From Acanthosepion lycidas (lineage: Eukaryota > Mollusca > Cephalopoda > Sepiida > Sepiidae), in NCBI GenBank assembly GCA_963932145.1, contig OZ010586.1, positions 51,580,669 to 51,644,668 on the forward strand: a stretch of DNA of 64,000 bases. The letters are read 5' to 3'. Under the pieces are notes generated by a model that ran no database searches, had not been told where the DNA came from, and saw only the letters and a list, made by a program, of their open reading frames with translations. Position 1 is the first letter of the stretch; each line of letters starts with the position of its first letter. The position numbers were made by a program, and so were the translations under genes. This document shows, in pieces, positions 1 through 12,166 of this stretch.

Positions 1-32
1 AATTCTCTATTTTTTTTAATCAATTCACCCCA

Positions 33-330
33 GGCAAACCCAATCCTAAACAGGAAACAAGGGATGAGCCTCTACCCCTGTTCAGAAGACCCGGGAGGAG
101 TGTAAACTAGATGATAGCTGAAGCTATCTATTCTTATTGTGGAAAAAATAAAGAATAAATAATAAATAAAATTTCAGAATTTAGGAGGAGATGTTAGAAG
201 TATAGAATTAAAGTAGACTTTAAAAGGAACCAGAAAACCAATCTTAAAAAGTAACAAAGGGATAAACCTCTACTCCTGTTCAAAAGACCAAGGAGGTGTA
301 TGAACCAGTAGATACATGAAACTATTGGTT
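33..330. repeat. Local direct duplication, about 100 bp twice
   Basis: Two diverged direct copies lie at about 33-130 and 231-330. Both carry a recognisable core of the form AACAAGGGAT..CCTCTAC.CCTGTTC, followed by AGAC and GGAGG. The offset is about 200 bp. No coding potential is convincing; the minus-strand open stretch across 194-460 has no recognisable motif. This is probably an old local duplication or two fragments of one unnamed repeat. Confidence 0.6.
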
Positions 331-569
331 GCCAAATAACATCAAGGCTGTGCAACTGGTTCTTGAGATATTCAAAAGGGTTGATTAATTTCAGAACAAA
401 CTTGGTAGATGCAGTGTTAATAGATGAAATTTCAAATGACTTGTTTTGCAGATACAGCACTCATCAGGGTCATATTAACAGCTTTATTAACAGCTTTAAT
501 GGTTATCATATTGATATATGCTTCATAAAAAAATGCTAATTATTGATACCAACGAAATTTCAAAGATGT

Positions 570-945
570 GCTATGCTAAAAATATTATAACATGACAACA
601 TTTAACCATAAATTGTTCCATTCATTTTTTATATTTTTGCCATTATAAAAGAAAAAAAAAGAAATGTTAGCAAAATAAACACAGCAAATGTTATCAATGA
701 ACATCTAGTTCCAAATATTGAACACATTTAAATCATTGTATTATTTAAAATTACTAATTATATATTTACATATTTTTATTTTATTTGTTTTCATTTATTT
801 TTATTTCATTTATTATTTTTTTATTATTTTATTTTATATTAAAAAAACAATTTTTAAACACATTCTATACTAAAAATGTTATAATATGATAACATTTAAA
901 CATTAAAAACATTATATGATAATGTTTAATTGTCCAATTTTATAT
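570..945. repeat. AT-rich local duplication
   Basis: The stretch around 570-640 and the stretch around 863-945 share the phrase CTA(T)ACTAAAAAT.TTATAA.ATGA.AACATTTAA and then CCATTTTTTATATTTTTG-like sequence. The interval between is almost pure A and T. No gene is seen from 1 to about 1260. Confidence 0.5.
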
Positions 946-1261
946 TTTTATATGAAAGTGATATGGAGATGACAGTATGAAGTAGGTCAGAAAGAATAAC
1001 GTTTAGAAATAACTTCAACAGCATTAAACCAGTCTGATATTTTGCCGAGATATTAATCGCTTACTGATCTTATAGGAGATAATAGCAGTTATACAAGTTA
1101 TTCAATGTACATCTATAGTATAGCTGGTGTTATCTTATATCTGACTTTGTATATAAAAATTTGTTGAAAAATTTGATATTAATATTTTCTGATAATTTTA
1201 ATATAAGTTGAGATATTGTCTAGTTTCAAATAAATAAATAAATAAAACTCTTTTTTTATGC

Positions 1262-1330
1262 TTCTTAGTTTTATCGTAAATTTTCTCAGTTTTATCGTAA
1301 ATTTTCTCAGTTTTATCGTAAATTTTCTCC
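1262..1330. repeat. Minisatellite, 20-bp unit, 3 copies
   Basis: The unit TTTTATCGTAAATTTTCTCA is repeated head to tail three times, almost without change, ending in CTCCTAATAAATG. It lies in AT-rich sequence and has no open frame of note. Confidence 0.85.
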
Positions 1331-2137
1331 TAATAAATGTCATTTAACATAAAATAGAAAAATACGTTAAATTATAAAATCATTTGTTCAATTCAGTAAT
1401 TTGAATTTTAAATTTATTCCTTGGTTCTTCCAGGTCTAACCTTCATGGCCAGGACCACCATGCCACTTACATAGTAGCAAATCACCCACATTCCTGCCAT
1501 ATTCCATCAGTGAGAACTAAGTTCCACTCAGACTATGGAACAGACTCCCAAGAGGATCTTTCCCTGATCACTACAATAACCTATTCAAGTCTAGAATTAA
1601 CCATTATCTTCCCCTCCTATCCATATAAACTACCCCTTAATGTAACCCTCTACCTCAAGTGGCTCCTGGGCCTTGTAAAGAGTGAACCTTACTGTAAAAA
1701 AAAAAGAGAATAAATACAAACATTTTTGCAATGTGACAATAATTTTTAAAACAACTATAATTTTTATTTTTTTATTCAGATGCCAAAGTCTTGCATTCAA
1801 GTCTTGCATTCAGATGCTAAAATCTTATCAAGACTTTAAGAGATTGATTAGTGCAAACTTCATCTTGCCATGAGCTGAAAACGTTGGTGCATAAAAAAAA
1901 TTTAAAAAGCAAAATCTTTTAACATTAGATAATTTTAATGGTAAACTCTTTATTTAAAATTTTTTTAAATCCCTCATTGACTTTACAAATATTACAGAGA
2001 TTTTTATCATGTAGACTATCTATTATCATTCAAGTATACATATATTTTACTTTCTTTATAGAAATAAAGGAGCAAGAATTACTTTGAGTAACAAGAGATA
2101 TACATTGTGGAGACCCATGATAGAGAGATAGATAAAG

Positions 2138-2140
<3 letters not shown>

Positions 2141-2192
<52 letters not shown>

Positions 2193-2216
2193 GAGAGAAA
2201 GAGAGAGAGAGAGAGA
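2141..2216. repeat. (TAGA)n then (GA)n microsatellite
   Basis: A clean run of TAGA units from 2141 to about 2190 passes into a GA dinucleotide run to 2216. Simple sequence; no associated gene. Confidence 0.97.
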
Positions 2217-2896
2217 CACTTTAAAAATCATATTTATATTAACATATCTTCTTTATATACCTTCATCATTGGTGGAAAAGTTTGTTTAAAAAAAATCTGA
2301 ATTAGAACAATAAAAAATTGTACTTTTTTAAAGAAGATATCTGACTGTTTATTTAGCAAAGTGTTTTCTTAAATTGTGAGAAATAACTGCTGAAACATCC
2401 TAAAATAAAATATTTATTGAATTATGTCAATATAGCCAAAGTAATATTCTTGTTGAATCCAGTGATAAATGAACTATTAACATTTTATAAGGTTAGCAGC
2501 AGATACACCAAAGAATGTCTTCCAAGATATGAAGAGCTGAGACTTTTACAGACATTTTGGAAATCTTCATCCTGTAGACTGCATTAACAATTACTATTAC
2601 ATTACTTACATTGTCTTTTACTTTCTTTCTTCCTGTCTATGTAGGTGTTACAGTTTCATAGTATTTTTCAATGATTAATCTCAAGAATGGCAGATAGAAT
2701 ATAATAATATTTGGAAAATTTTTTTTAAATATTTAAATGAAGATGAATTACTGTGGTTTAGTGGTAGGTGTTTGCCAGTCATATATTAAAGGTTATTGAA
2801 AAACCTTTGCTTAAATAAAAGAATCACTCATTAACTTGTGGGAATACTCTCACCTTTTCTGCTTCTAATACCCACTAGGTGGTGTTGTATAAAGTA

Positions 2897-2976
2897 TTAG
2901 GTTGGTGCAAAAATAATGTCGTTTTCTCACATAGTAACATATGTGAGAAAACGACATTATTTTTGCACCAACCTAA
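2897..2976. mobile_element. 80-bp mariner-type palindromic MITE (MADE1-like), copy 1
   Basis: This is an almost perfect 80-bp palindrome, beginning TTAGGTTGGTGCAAAAATAA and ending with its reverse complement, with the short centre TAGTA. It is flanked on both sides by TA (2895-2896 and 2977-2978), the target duplication of Tc1/mariner elements. The outer bases are the terminal repeat of Hsmar1/cecropia-type mariners, and the length equals that of the human MADE1 MITE as known from the literature. It encodes nothing and must have been moved in trans by a mariner transposase. A transcript would fold into a long hairpin. A second copy of the same length lies at 28907-28986. Confidence 0.93.
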
Positions 2977-3299
2977 TAGTATAAAAAGAAAAGCTACAAA
3001 CCCCCTTTTTCTTTCTCTTTGTACTAATGTGATGCTGTAGTTATGTGTCTCTTTTTTTCTCCTAGGGGACTTCTAAGTCCCCTAACCATGTGCTGCATCA
3101 CATAGCACATTATACTATCATTGCACTATCTCCTGTTTGAAAAAAAACCTCATGCATCCATAATAATATTTATACTACAATCTATCATATAAATGTATAT
3201 CTCCTTTCAACACAAGAAAATATCCCTCTTCAACAAATGAGATAATGCTGCTACAATCTGATGACTTTCATAGCAAACTGGTAACCTAATACCATTACA

Positions 3300-3425
3300 A
3301 ACCATTACATTATAATAGCATTATGATACCATTATACCATTATATATGATAGAATTATATGATATAATGTATTATATGCTATGATATAATGATATAATAC
3401 CATTCATTATACCATTATAAACCTA
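3300..3425. repeat. Degenerate tandem CATTATA/ATGATA repeat
   Basis: Short phrases such as ACCATTATA, TATGATA and ATGATATAAT are iterated irregularly over about 125 bp. This looks like a decayed short-period tandem array. Confidence 0.6.
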
Positions 3426-3426
3426 A

Positions 3427-3612
3427 CATTTTATGCTTCCTGATAAATTTATTCTGCAAATAATATTTGGCAAACTCATGTGAGTTTGCGTAAAAAAGAA
3501 CACAAAACATGAAATTTAAACGAACAACAATTAATAAATGTATTAGCAAAATATCTTACAGAAGGTTAAAGAAAGAAACAAAGTTGAAGTTACGAACAAT
3601 TCAATACAGCCT
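3427..3612. repeat. Local duplication, copy 1 (about 185 bp)
   Basis: The block beginning CATTTTATGCTTCCTGAT and ending near AACAATTCAATACAGCC recurs in the same orientation at 4258-4430, 831 bp downstream, with substitutions and one deletion of about 10 bp. Copy 1 contains a 9-bp inverted repeat GCAAACTCA/TGAGTTTGC around 3470-3489 that is decayed in copy 2. No open frame is shared, so this reads as a dispersed or duplicated non-coding element. Confidence 0.85.
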
Positions 3613-4257
3613 TAGCATCTGTTCAAAAACAATTTTAAAAGATATAAGCTTAATTAAAAATTATTTGGTAATGATGTACTTAATCTAATAGATATTTTGA
3701 TTTTAAAATCATATAATCATATATTATCTTACGGAAGAATATGATATATAAATTTTTATATGTTAGAATGATGTTAGGTAAATGTCATGGGTCCTTACCT
3801 ATAACTACAGAATGAACTCTTCCTAACACTATGTATACTATGCCTCTCAAGACAGAGGGTTGAATCGAGTTCAGCCGATAGTAGTTCACTCTAAACCAGA
3901 CTGACAGTCATACTAACACCTTCCACATCTTGTATTATTATTTCATGTAATATACCTTCATTATTTCTACTCTTGTGTTCGTGTTGTTCTTCCTTGGTCC
4001 TAACCTGGACCATAACAGTAAATTAATGACAAAGTGGAAAAAATTCTGTATTCATACTTTAGGACTTCATCAGACTACAAAACAGATCACACAGTTATTT
4101 TTCCTTTGTCATTAATTTTACCTAATATTGTTTTATAGAAATAACTATATAATTATTGAAAAAAATATGAAACAAAAGAAATTCATTTAATTATAGAGAA
4201 GCAGAATTTGCTTATACTAATTCCTGTCTTATCACGTGTTGCGAGGATGGAAAGAAT

Positions 4258-4432
4258 CATTTTATGCTTCCTGATACATTTGTCCTGTAAATAATATTTG
4301 GCCATCTCATGTGAGTTTGCGTAAAAAAGGACACAAAACATGGAATACAATTAATAAATGTATTAGCAAAATAACTTACAGAAGGATAAAGAAAGTAACA
4401 AAGTTGAAGTTATGAACAGTTCAATACAATCT
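4258..4432. repeat. Local duplication, copy 2
   Basis: Diverged second copy of the block at 3427-3612, recognised by CATTTTATGCTTCCTGATAC, the phrase CTCATGTGAGTTTGCGTAAA and the end GTTGAAGTTATGAACAGTTC. The intervening 645 bp and the region to 5000 hold no gene I can support. Confidence 0.85.
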
Positions 4433-5001
4433 TCAGTTTGTGTCTCTGAAGTTCTTACATGACTCATGTCGATCAGAGTGAAACAAAACATGTCTTGTTG
4501 CTCTGAAAGTCAAAGGAAAATGAGGAAGAACATTTCAAATATTGCCCCACCTGTGTTTATTGTCAAAGGGCGGTAATCCAACACACTTAATTAAAATGTA
4601 GTTGGTGAAATGAGCAAAAACCGACCCGTTAAAAACTAGCTTCTTCAATGGAAACAGTTAATAAAGAAAAAGTCAGTTTCTTAATGAAAATGAGGAAAAC
4701 TAAATGAAAAATAAGATTTACTTTATGAATTATAATTTTTTAGACCCTCTTTGATAGTACAGTGATTTGTGAGCTTATTCCACAAATCATTCCTCACAAG
4801 TGACTGTTCCTTAAATGATTAATGTTATAAAAGATGATCAACTTTTTCTCAGAACATTAAAGAGTTCCTTAATTTCAAAATCTGGACTGAATTTTATGGC
4901 ATTTTAATAGTTAAAGCCTATATGATTCTACCTAATTTATCTACACATATCTAAAACAAGAATCAAATGAATTTTAGAATCACTGATACCTCATAATTTT
5001 A

Positions 5002-5900
5002 TTACTTCTTTATACAAAACCTCACTGGGTCAAAATAAACTAGTAGACTTTCATCCTTTACAAGGATTAACAATTTTGAATTACCAGTTAACACATCTGA
5101 AGTGTAATATCTTCTCCTATTCAGGACATAAACGATCATAGCACTCAATAACTTTCCTATCCCTTGTGGCACAGCAGTTTTTCTCCCATTGCTAAAAATA
5201 TCAACCCCATCCTGTTCTACCATCCATTCACAGAAGCTCGCCAGGTTTGCTGCTTGCTACCTTCCCCTATCTTTTTTACCTTACATATACACCATGAAGG
5301 TTAAGTTTTCCAAGACCTTCTACCTCATTATGTGTCCAAGGAATTTCGGTGGCCTCTTCCTGATTCTGAGTATAAGTGTTTCTTTCTGTTGCCATTTTCT
5401 TCATTGTTGCTTACTCACTCTGGCCATGGAATTTTCACTATCCTTCTGTAGAATCACATTTCTGTAGTCTCTAGTTTTTTCCTTATCCATGGGTAGATTG
5501 TCCAGCAGCAACTGTCATATAAGAGAATGTATATCACATATCCATCCAGCACTCTTTTCTTTGTTTCTAATGAAATTTTTCTGTTTCTCAGCACCTTAGC
5601 TTTTGAAATACCTCTTTCGCTAGTCCAACATGTTTTCTGATCTTTTTCCATCTTCTGTTAAAACATTTCTCAGATATTTGTACTTCTGAACTGCTTGATG
5701 TTGACATTTCCAATTTGTAACTTGCATCTTGGGATCTTCTTGGTGATGACCATACTTTCTGTCTTTTGGCAGTTACTAGTTAGTCTTTTTGTTTAATTTT
5801 GCTTTCTTCTGCTACCCAGTCTTGGAGGTCCTGTAATTTTCTTTCTGAGTCAACCATCAGCTTAGTGTCATCTATTATCTTTTATATTGTTATAGTTTCA
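5002..5900 (-). pseudogene. RTE-like LINE, C-terminal fragment (pseudogene)
   Basis: Minus-strand translations in several frames reconstruct the C-terminal part of an RTE-like endonuclease/reverse transcriptase in family order. First comes KYLRNVLTEDGK near 5680-5640. Next comes the segment ending RKKLETTEM at 5454. Then follow FYRRIVKIPWPE-like residues, an NSLDT-like stretch standing for the family FLGH block, WMVEQDGVD near 5220, and GIGKLLSAMIVYVLN near 5160-5110, corresponding to the family end (L)WRAMIAHVLNG. The catalytic palm motifs are not included. At least three frameshifts and several stops break it, so it is dead. A plus-strand relative occurs at 49640-50080. Family placement comes from remembered motif order and is moderately sure; fragment identity as a LINE is strong. 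Confidence 0.75.
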
Positions 5901-7640
5901 CAAATTAATTATTGAAGGTATTTCCAGTGTTTCTTGCTTGCGTACCAATTAAATAAAAACTCTTAATAAAATACAAGATAACCAACTAAATGCAATGCAA
6001 TTATGAATTTGCAGCATAATATATTTTGAGGCCCATGGAGTGATTATTATAACTTTTGGCCTCTTTTTAAGGCAACCAGACTGTATAACGATGTAGAAAG
6101 TCTGAACCTATGCTCTTATTGGTACAGCTTTTTCTTTCTTTTTTTTTTGTCTTTCACTTGTTATTCTTTTTCCATTCCATCTGAAGTCTTTTTGCTGATC
6201 ATTTTCTCTTAGCCAAAATTTAACCATCTATTTTCTCTACCTCACTGTTTCAGAATGATTCATTTAACCACCCACCACCTCCCCAGCATTAGTCCCCCTA
6301 AAAAGTTTTCTTTACAGCTCATGATCTACTTTTTTTGCTTTTAGCATTTGAATGTCATTAGATTATCACGCTCGGCTACACACACCTAATGATGCCAACT
6401 GTTCAATTTTCATTAGCGACAGTGATGGGAAGATTTTACTCAGTGTACCATAACAACAGCATGCCCAGGTGTCTTGTCCTTCTACATCAGCCACTCCTAC
6501 ACATTTCTGCTTCCATTCATCTGGTGAGACATTGAAGCAACATTTCCTTTGATGAGAAAGGTAGCTACAATTGTACATTAATGGGGTCAACCTGCTATTC
6601 TGTCTGTCATTATTTGGAAATACTCTCCCCCCAGACAAGGCTCTGTTCAACCATAAACAAGAATGGTAGAAGCCCAGGCTTACTTTATTCTCCAGTATAT
6701 TTTCTTTACTCCCTTCACTTACTTTCTTAACAAGATTTTTCTTTTCCTTAAGTATTTGACCAATTCATTTTTCTATATTTAACTCAATCCTTTGCTTCTT
6801 CAATCAATTTAACTGATAAGCAATGTCTTGTCTTAATTGCTCTTATCTTACAGACTACTTTGCTTGAATTCTTTGAAAATTCTTTTCCTTTCATGAATAA
6901 AAAAATTGTTAGCAGTGATATCTTTCTCTTTAAGAACAGAAAAACTTGCTGAAGTTGAGAAAAGGTCAATAGAAGTTATTTTTCAGTCTTCTTTTGAAAT
7001 TACCTACAAGAATCCTCACCAGAGTGGACAGGAAAAAGAATAAAAGTTTTCAGTGATGAAGAGGGAAAAAATTGATTTCAATAGTTTCCTGTTATACTTT
7101 TTTGGGTGATTTTGTAGGCACAAGATTGGAAGAAGAAAGAAATCTTATCTGTAGTTGGATATAAGAATTTTCATTTTTCTATACAAATAGAAATTTCTTT
7201 CTCTGACTATAAGTTAATATTATACAGATTTTTCTTTTCTTTTAAACTTCATTAGTTGCAAAGATTTATCCAGGCTCTAGCAACAATATGTATCAGTTTG
7301 TATGTGAGGAATATTCCCTCTCTTTTCTTTTATAAAGGTATTAATACAACAACATCGATCAGAATTAATTAATTCCATTTTCTGGTTGTCTACTGACTGT
7401 GTACTGGAATTATGATATGAAAGCCAATGAAAAATCTGTTTTATTTCTAACAGAGATAATGAAATGTTTGCAAACAGGGAAGAAACATCTTAGTCCTGTC
7501 AACTCTTCAAGGTCTACTGTAGGCATTAGTATATCCCTGATATGACAGAACAAAATACTAGAATATCCCAAAGAGTTATTTCCCAAAATGAGTTATAAAT
7601 GAAAACATTTTATATACAACACTGAAGTATATAAATATGT
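5900..7640. other. No gene recognised
   Basis: AT-rich sequence with scattered short open stretches. The longest, on the minus strand at 6366-6650 (94 codons, cysteine-containing), shows no motif I recognise and no splice or promoter context, so it is not called as a gene. Confidence 0.5.
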
Positions 7641-7654
7641 CATACAAAATACAA

Positions 7655-7880
7655 TACATATATATATATATATATGTATGTATGTATGTGTGTGTGTGTA
7701 TGTGTATATATATATATATATATATCATATTTGCTTAAATACTTGCATATACAGACTATATATATGCACACACATATACACAGAATATGTATATACACAC
7801 ACACATATATATATAAATATATAAATACATGTATATATATGCATAAATAATTACATACACACACACACACATATATATAT
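7655..7880. repeat. Compound TA / TATG / CA microsatellite cluster
   Basis: Alternating runs of TA, ATGT, GT and CA units cover about 225 bp. Open stretches across it (cysteine, valine, isoleucine and tyrosine runs) are simple-sequence artefacts. Confidence 0.95.
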
Positions 7881-8067
7881 TATGTTGATTAATTTTACTG
7901 ATCAACCTTTCCAATTTTCGAATGATCCTTCTTAGACAATTAGAAAATTCCACCAGAAATTGCCGGAAGTTCTTTTTGAAAGTAATATGTCTCAAGTTTT
8001 CAACTTTCTTAAATCATTATCAGGTCATGGTGAGTCTTGTAGAACTAGTAAGTGTTGTGAAGTTAGT

Positions 8068-8115
8068 AAAAAAACATACACATCACACTATGGTACGTGA
8101 TGTGTATGTTTTTTT
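8068..8115. other. Perfect 19-bp-arm hairpin
   Basis: The arm AAAAAAACATACACATCAC at 8068-8086 is followed by a 10-base loop and its exact reverse complement at 8097-8115. The arms end in A and T runs. It could be a tiny foldback element or a transcript hairpin; no second copy was found in the window. Confidence 0.8.
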
Positions 8116-8127
8116 TTAATATATATT

Positions 8128-8206
8128 TGAGGATAACTATTTACATTGTTCAGACTGTTGTCCTCATCTTTATTGCCTTATTCACAATATTTTGGCCATT
8201 GTATGG
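8128..8206 (-). mobile_element. Penelope-type terminal-repeat fragment
   Basis: The phrase ATTTACATTGTTCAGACTGT followed by TGTCCTCATCTTTATTGCC and GGCCATTGTAT matches the arm of the Penelope-like element at 32710-32998. It is cut at 8206, where a SINE-like segment begins. The opposite arm is absent. Confidence 0.75.
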
Positions 8207-8330
8207 GGAAGAAGAGATGGATTCATACCCCTTCCAATGAATGCAAAGAACTTTACTGGAATTTGAATTCAGCTCTCCAATTCCTCAAGCCAAGCAGAGA
8301 GTGTGGGACGAACACTCTCATACTTACACT
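8200..8330 (-). mobile_element. tRNA-derived SINE fragment (SINE family S1)
   Basis: Read on the minus strand, a B-box-like GAATTCAAATTCC is followed by a tail ending GTATGAATCCATCTCTTCTT. The same tail occurs near 13400-13500, 30890-31000, 55725-55830 and 61965-62070, so this is a dispersed family. The 5' head is missing here. B-box resemblance and tail sharing support a Pol III SINE. Confidence 0.55.
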
Positions 8331-8611
8331 CTCTCTAAATTTTATTTCTTATTTCCGGAGTTGTTTTTTCTGTTTTCTTTTTGAATTTGTAGGTCTGAGG
8401 AATTGGATTGTATTTATTATCGTATAAATTATGACCATGGGATATTAGTGTTTAAGCCTTTTTATTATATCCTTACTCTGTCCTGGACATTGAGTTCTAC
8501 CTGGATTCTATCCTCTTGGAATTTTTTTTATACAAAATATATATGTATGTGTATGCATGTATGTATATATATTTATATATTTTGCATATGTATATGTATA
8601 TTTACCACTAA

Positions 8612-8616
8612 TATTA

Positions 8617-8687
<71 letters not shown>
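8612..8687. repeat. (TC)n then (TA)n microsatellite
   Basis: CT dinucleotides from about 8619 pass into an uninterrupted TA run to 8686. Upstream, 8535-8600 is TA/TG-rich. Confidence 0.97.
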
Positions 8688-8689
<2 letters not shown>

Positions 8690-8699
8690 AAAAGGCTTA

Positions 8700-10665
8700 A
8701 ATACTAGTACTCCATGGAGTAAATTGTTAATTGTTAATAGCAAGCTTTTCTAAATTACTTTTTTAATAACCAATATTTATTTTTGTTATTTTTTCTTTAA
8801 AAGGCAATTTCAGTGTGTGTCTGTGTGTGTGTGTATGTGTGCAATATTCTTTTCTGTTTTTAATAAATACTATATGCTTGTTCTTGGCTCTAGTTGGTGG
8901 ATGAAAATGTGATTAAAATAAATTTAAATTTAACTTAGATTTTCTTCGATCTGTAGTGAAGAAAATTTTTAAAAGTTTTTAAAATCTATCTAACAGATCC
9001 AATTATAATGAACACATTATCAGAACAAATTCTGTTAATTAAGCAATTTCAGATGAGAGAAAACCTTTTTTTTATTGAAAATTATTAATAAGATATAATA
9101 ATCCTACTGGGATTAAAAAAATTTAATTTTTATTATTTTAAAAATGTAATAATCATCTAAATGTATAATTGTCTAGGTTGATTTTTTTAATACACGTTTT
9201 TTGAGAGGAGTGTGTTTTATGACAGCCAGATGTTTCATGCAAAAATTGTTGTATTTTTTATGGCCTTTTTGCTCAAACGGTTGATACTACCAAAATTATT
9301 TGATTTGTTGCAGATTCATTTTTTTAATTTATGGAGAGGGAAGGTTTCTATTTACTGGCCAATGAGAGATGATCTCTTCAAGCCCTTGTGAAAACTGCTA
9401 TTTAGCAGTTGAAGGCAGAAAGAATTAACCTTTGATAAGTAATTAACAGTTGAGGAAGAAGCCTTAGCACCATTGTTTCAAAGGGATCATAAATCAACAT
9501 GGCAAAAGAAAGAGCTGATAGATTGAACAGATTCAAGGCAGATTCTACCCTCCAGAACAGAACATTCCTTTCTGTGCCTTCTTGAAAAGAATTTAAACCA
9601 AATGCACATTCAAGTTTCCAGCAAAATACTTCAAAAAGCCCTTGAGAAAACAAACTGTGAAAACAGGAAACCTCTTTGAGTTGAGATGTCGCATTTGAGT
9701 ATTCTGTTAAGAACTGAGGTGGGTGCATTTTGTATTTTTTACATTGTGCAATTTTTTTACTTCCTCAAAGTTTTTCTCTTTTTTTTCCATTTTTAATCTG
9801 TGTAATCATTTTTGTCTTTGAATCCATGTCTTTTTCAAAAGATTCTAACACTTTTTTCATTGTATATGATGCTAATCCCTTTTTTGCAACATCAGAAAAT
9901 TTGTTATCCTGCCATAACAGGCACACAAAAGGAAATTTTTGTGCAACCTTGTATTGTATATTTTTTTTTGTAATGTTGTAAAATAGATTTGTTTTTCCTT
10001 TCACGGTTTTATGCAGTAGTTGCCTTGTTTTATCATTTTGGGCCTGTTATTGTGACTTGATTTTTCTACTAAGTTTTGTGTCTGGCACAAGAACTTGGAT
10101 TTGTTAGGAAAATAAAATTTTTATAACCAAATCTGAGTTAAAATAAAATTTAATTAACCTGTAATATATGGAGAAAGATAAAATGCACACAGCATTTAAA
10201 ATGTATATCAAATTATTAATCTGCATAGTTTCATCTCTTAAGTATGTATAGTATTTAAGTTATTAGAAATGTTTTACTCTACGAGTAACACATTTAAATA
10301 AAGGCAAGCATTTTTTGTTTATTATTCATGTGTATTTTGGGGTTCATTACTACAACAAAGTATGAATAAATGGACAATATATATCAAGTAACAATCCGAG
10401 TAACCATTTTAATAATAATCTGAGTTAACATAATAGGAAAAGTCATTAATAAATCTTCCTGTGTCTTGTCTGTTATCTGTTTTATGAAAACTGACTTTAT
10501 AAAAAGAAACTGACTAAAATGAAAGAAACTATTTTTGCAAAACACCTCAACAATTTCTGGAATTAATCAAAATTTGGGATTTACATTTTATCTACTTTCT
10601 TCTTTTTCTTTCTGGATGAGTTGAATATTTTTACAAAGCTAAATTTTCACCCACTCAAATTTCCA
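8700..10665. other. No gene recognised
   Basis: The interval holds overlapping open stretches on both strands at 9402-10004 (up to 108 codons on the minus strand, ending at 9402). None has a recognisable domain, they overlap one another antisense, and they lack splice or start context. I see no repeat or RNA gene here that I can support. Confidence 0.4.
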
Positions 10666-10689
10666 CAGATCTTTTTTATCTGTCTATAT

Positions 10690-11155
10690 TTCTGAGATGA
10701 GTTATTTTAATTACTTATATTATTTACATTGTTCAAGCTGTTGTCCTCATCTTTATTGCCATATTCATGATGTTTCAGCCATTGTATACTCCAGCCTTTT
10801 TCAGGTTATTGGAATTTTTTACTGAACCCAGAATAGATGCAGTGGTCATCAAGGACACATGACGCAGTGGATAAAGGTGCTGGTTGGATCCACTGACTTG
10901 ATCCAAAGAGTTGTGAGTTCAATACATGGCTAATGCAGTGGTGAACATAAAGTTGGAGAGTTCAGTTAAAGGGAGATAACTGAGACATACGGACGAGGCA
11001 TGGCATGTAGAACTAGAACAATCTACCCCGGTGGATGAAATAAAGGGTTCAGTTTTAAATTTCAATCACTTGAAGAAGGCTGGAGCATATAAAGTCCAAA
11101 ACATTGTTAATATGGCAATAAAGATGAGGACAACAGTCCAAATAATGTATATCTT
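10690..11155. mobile_element. Penelope-derived foldback element without ORF, copy 1
   Basis: The left arm, from about 10719 to 10830, reads ATTTACATTGTTCAAGCTGT, TTGTCCTCATCTTTATTGCC, then CAGCCATTGTATACTCCAGC and CTTTTTCAGGTTATTGGAAT. The right arm at about 11030-11150 is the reverse complement (GGGTTCAGTTT, CACTTGAAGAAGGCTGGAGC, GATGAGGACAACAG). Arms match the terminal repeats of the Penelope-like element at 32.7-35.4 kb, but the RT and endonuclease are absent. The loop contains a plus-strand tRNA-like block at 10849-10925 with an A-box-like GCAGTGGATAAAGG and a B-box-like GTGAGTTCAATAC. It is therefore a non-autonomous foldback derivative. Confidence 0.8.
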
Positions 11156-11629
11156 TTTTGGATTATTTGTAAATTGCAAAACAATTTTCTTTCTCATTAC
11201 TAACAGCAACTGCTTTTAAAACTTAATTTCCCCCCTTTTCTATATAAATAGCAAATATTTTCTCTGAAATACTCTCCAGTTGTTGCTTTGTCTTTTTTTT
11301 TATCTACTTTTGTTTGTTTTTGACTGTTATTGTTTTTGAAACATAAACTGCCAGTTATTTTTTTTTTGATATTTGGTTGTCTCTGATTAAAATGTTAAGT
11401 TTTATTGCAAGTTACTAATTTTTCTTTAAATCCTTTAACAATCATATTTCTTTGTAAACCTATGCACTATTTTCAACAATTAACTATCATTTATTATAAT
11501 TGTTTTTACTTGCAAATGACATATTTTTATTTCATTTAGCATTTCCTTTGATTTTGAATTACCAATAACAAATTTTCTTTAATAACTTTCTCATTTATCA
11601 GTTGCCATTTCTTCTTTCTTTGTCATGTC

Positions 11630-11855
11630 TTGGGTATGATGATAAACTACATCTGGCAGCAAGGCCTCTGTTTGGGAGGTTTTGAGTAGCATGAAAGCAC
11701 CTCTTAATTACTGTTGTTCCCAGGTTCACACTGACCTGGGGTGGTAGCACCTGTTAGAATCTTAGCTATCGGCAAATAGTTAACCCCCAAACTGGTGTCA
11801 AAACACTATGAAAGTATAAAAATAGATGTTTATTTTTATTATTTTAGTTTATTCA

Positions 11856-11924
<69 letters not shown>

Positions 11925-12166
11925 GTCTCAGTTTTTAGAAAAAAAATATTACCAGCAATATATTTTTGAAAAAAATTACTAGCAAAATATTTGACTCTCA
12001 ATAAAAACTCTCTTTACAAAAATATGTCAGTGAAACCTGATCTACAAAATGATTTCTTACAAAGAATAGATATTCTATTCATATGAACCTATCCTAAAAA
12101 TCTTGTCAGCATTAAATAACCCATTGAGGTTGAAATGCTGTAAAACAAAACAAAACAATCCAAACC
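11630..12166 (+). repeat. Dispersed repeat A, copy 1 (GATA tract inside)
   Basis: The repeat begins TGGGTATGATGATAAACTAC, continues through CACCTCTTAATT, GGTGGTAGCACCTGTTAG, GCTAT.GGCAAATAGT and CACTATGAAAGT, and ends with ATTAAATAACCC followed by AACAAAACAATC. Two other copies lie at 23511-23868 and 37175-37552, all on the same strand. This copy is lengthened by an (ATCT)n tract at 11857-11928. It has no open frame. Class unknown; it could be a SINE or a LINE tail. Confidence 0.85.
11857..11928. repeat. (ATCT)n microsatellite
   Basis: About 18 ATCT units, inside repeat A. The flank TTTAGTTTATTCAT resembles that of the larger tract at 12651. Confidence 0.97.

Noticed and set aside
9402-10004. 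Overlapping open stretches of 79-108 codons on both strands
   Set aside because: They are antisense to each other, lack motifs, and lie in low-complexity AT-rich DNA.
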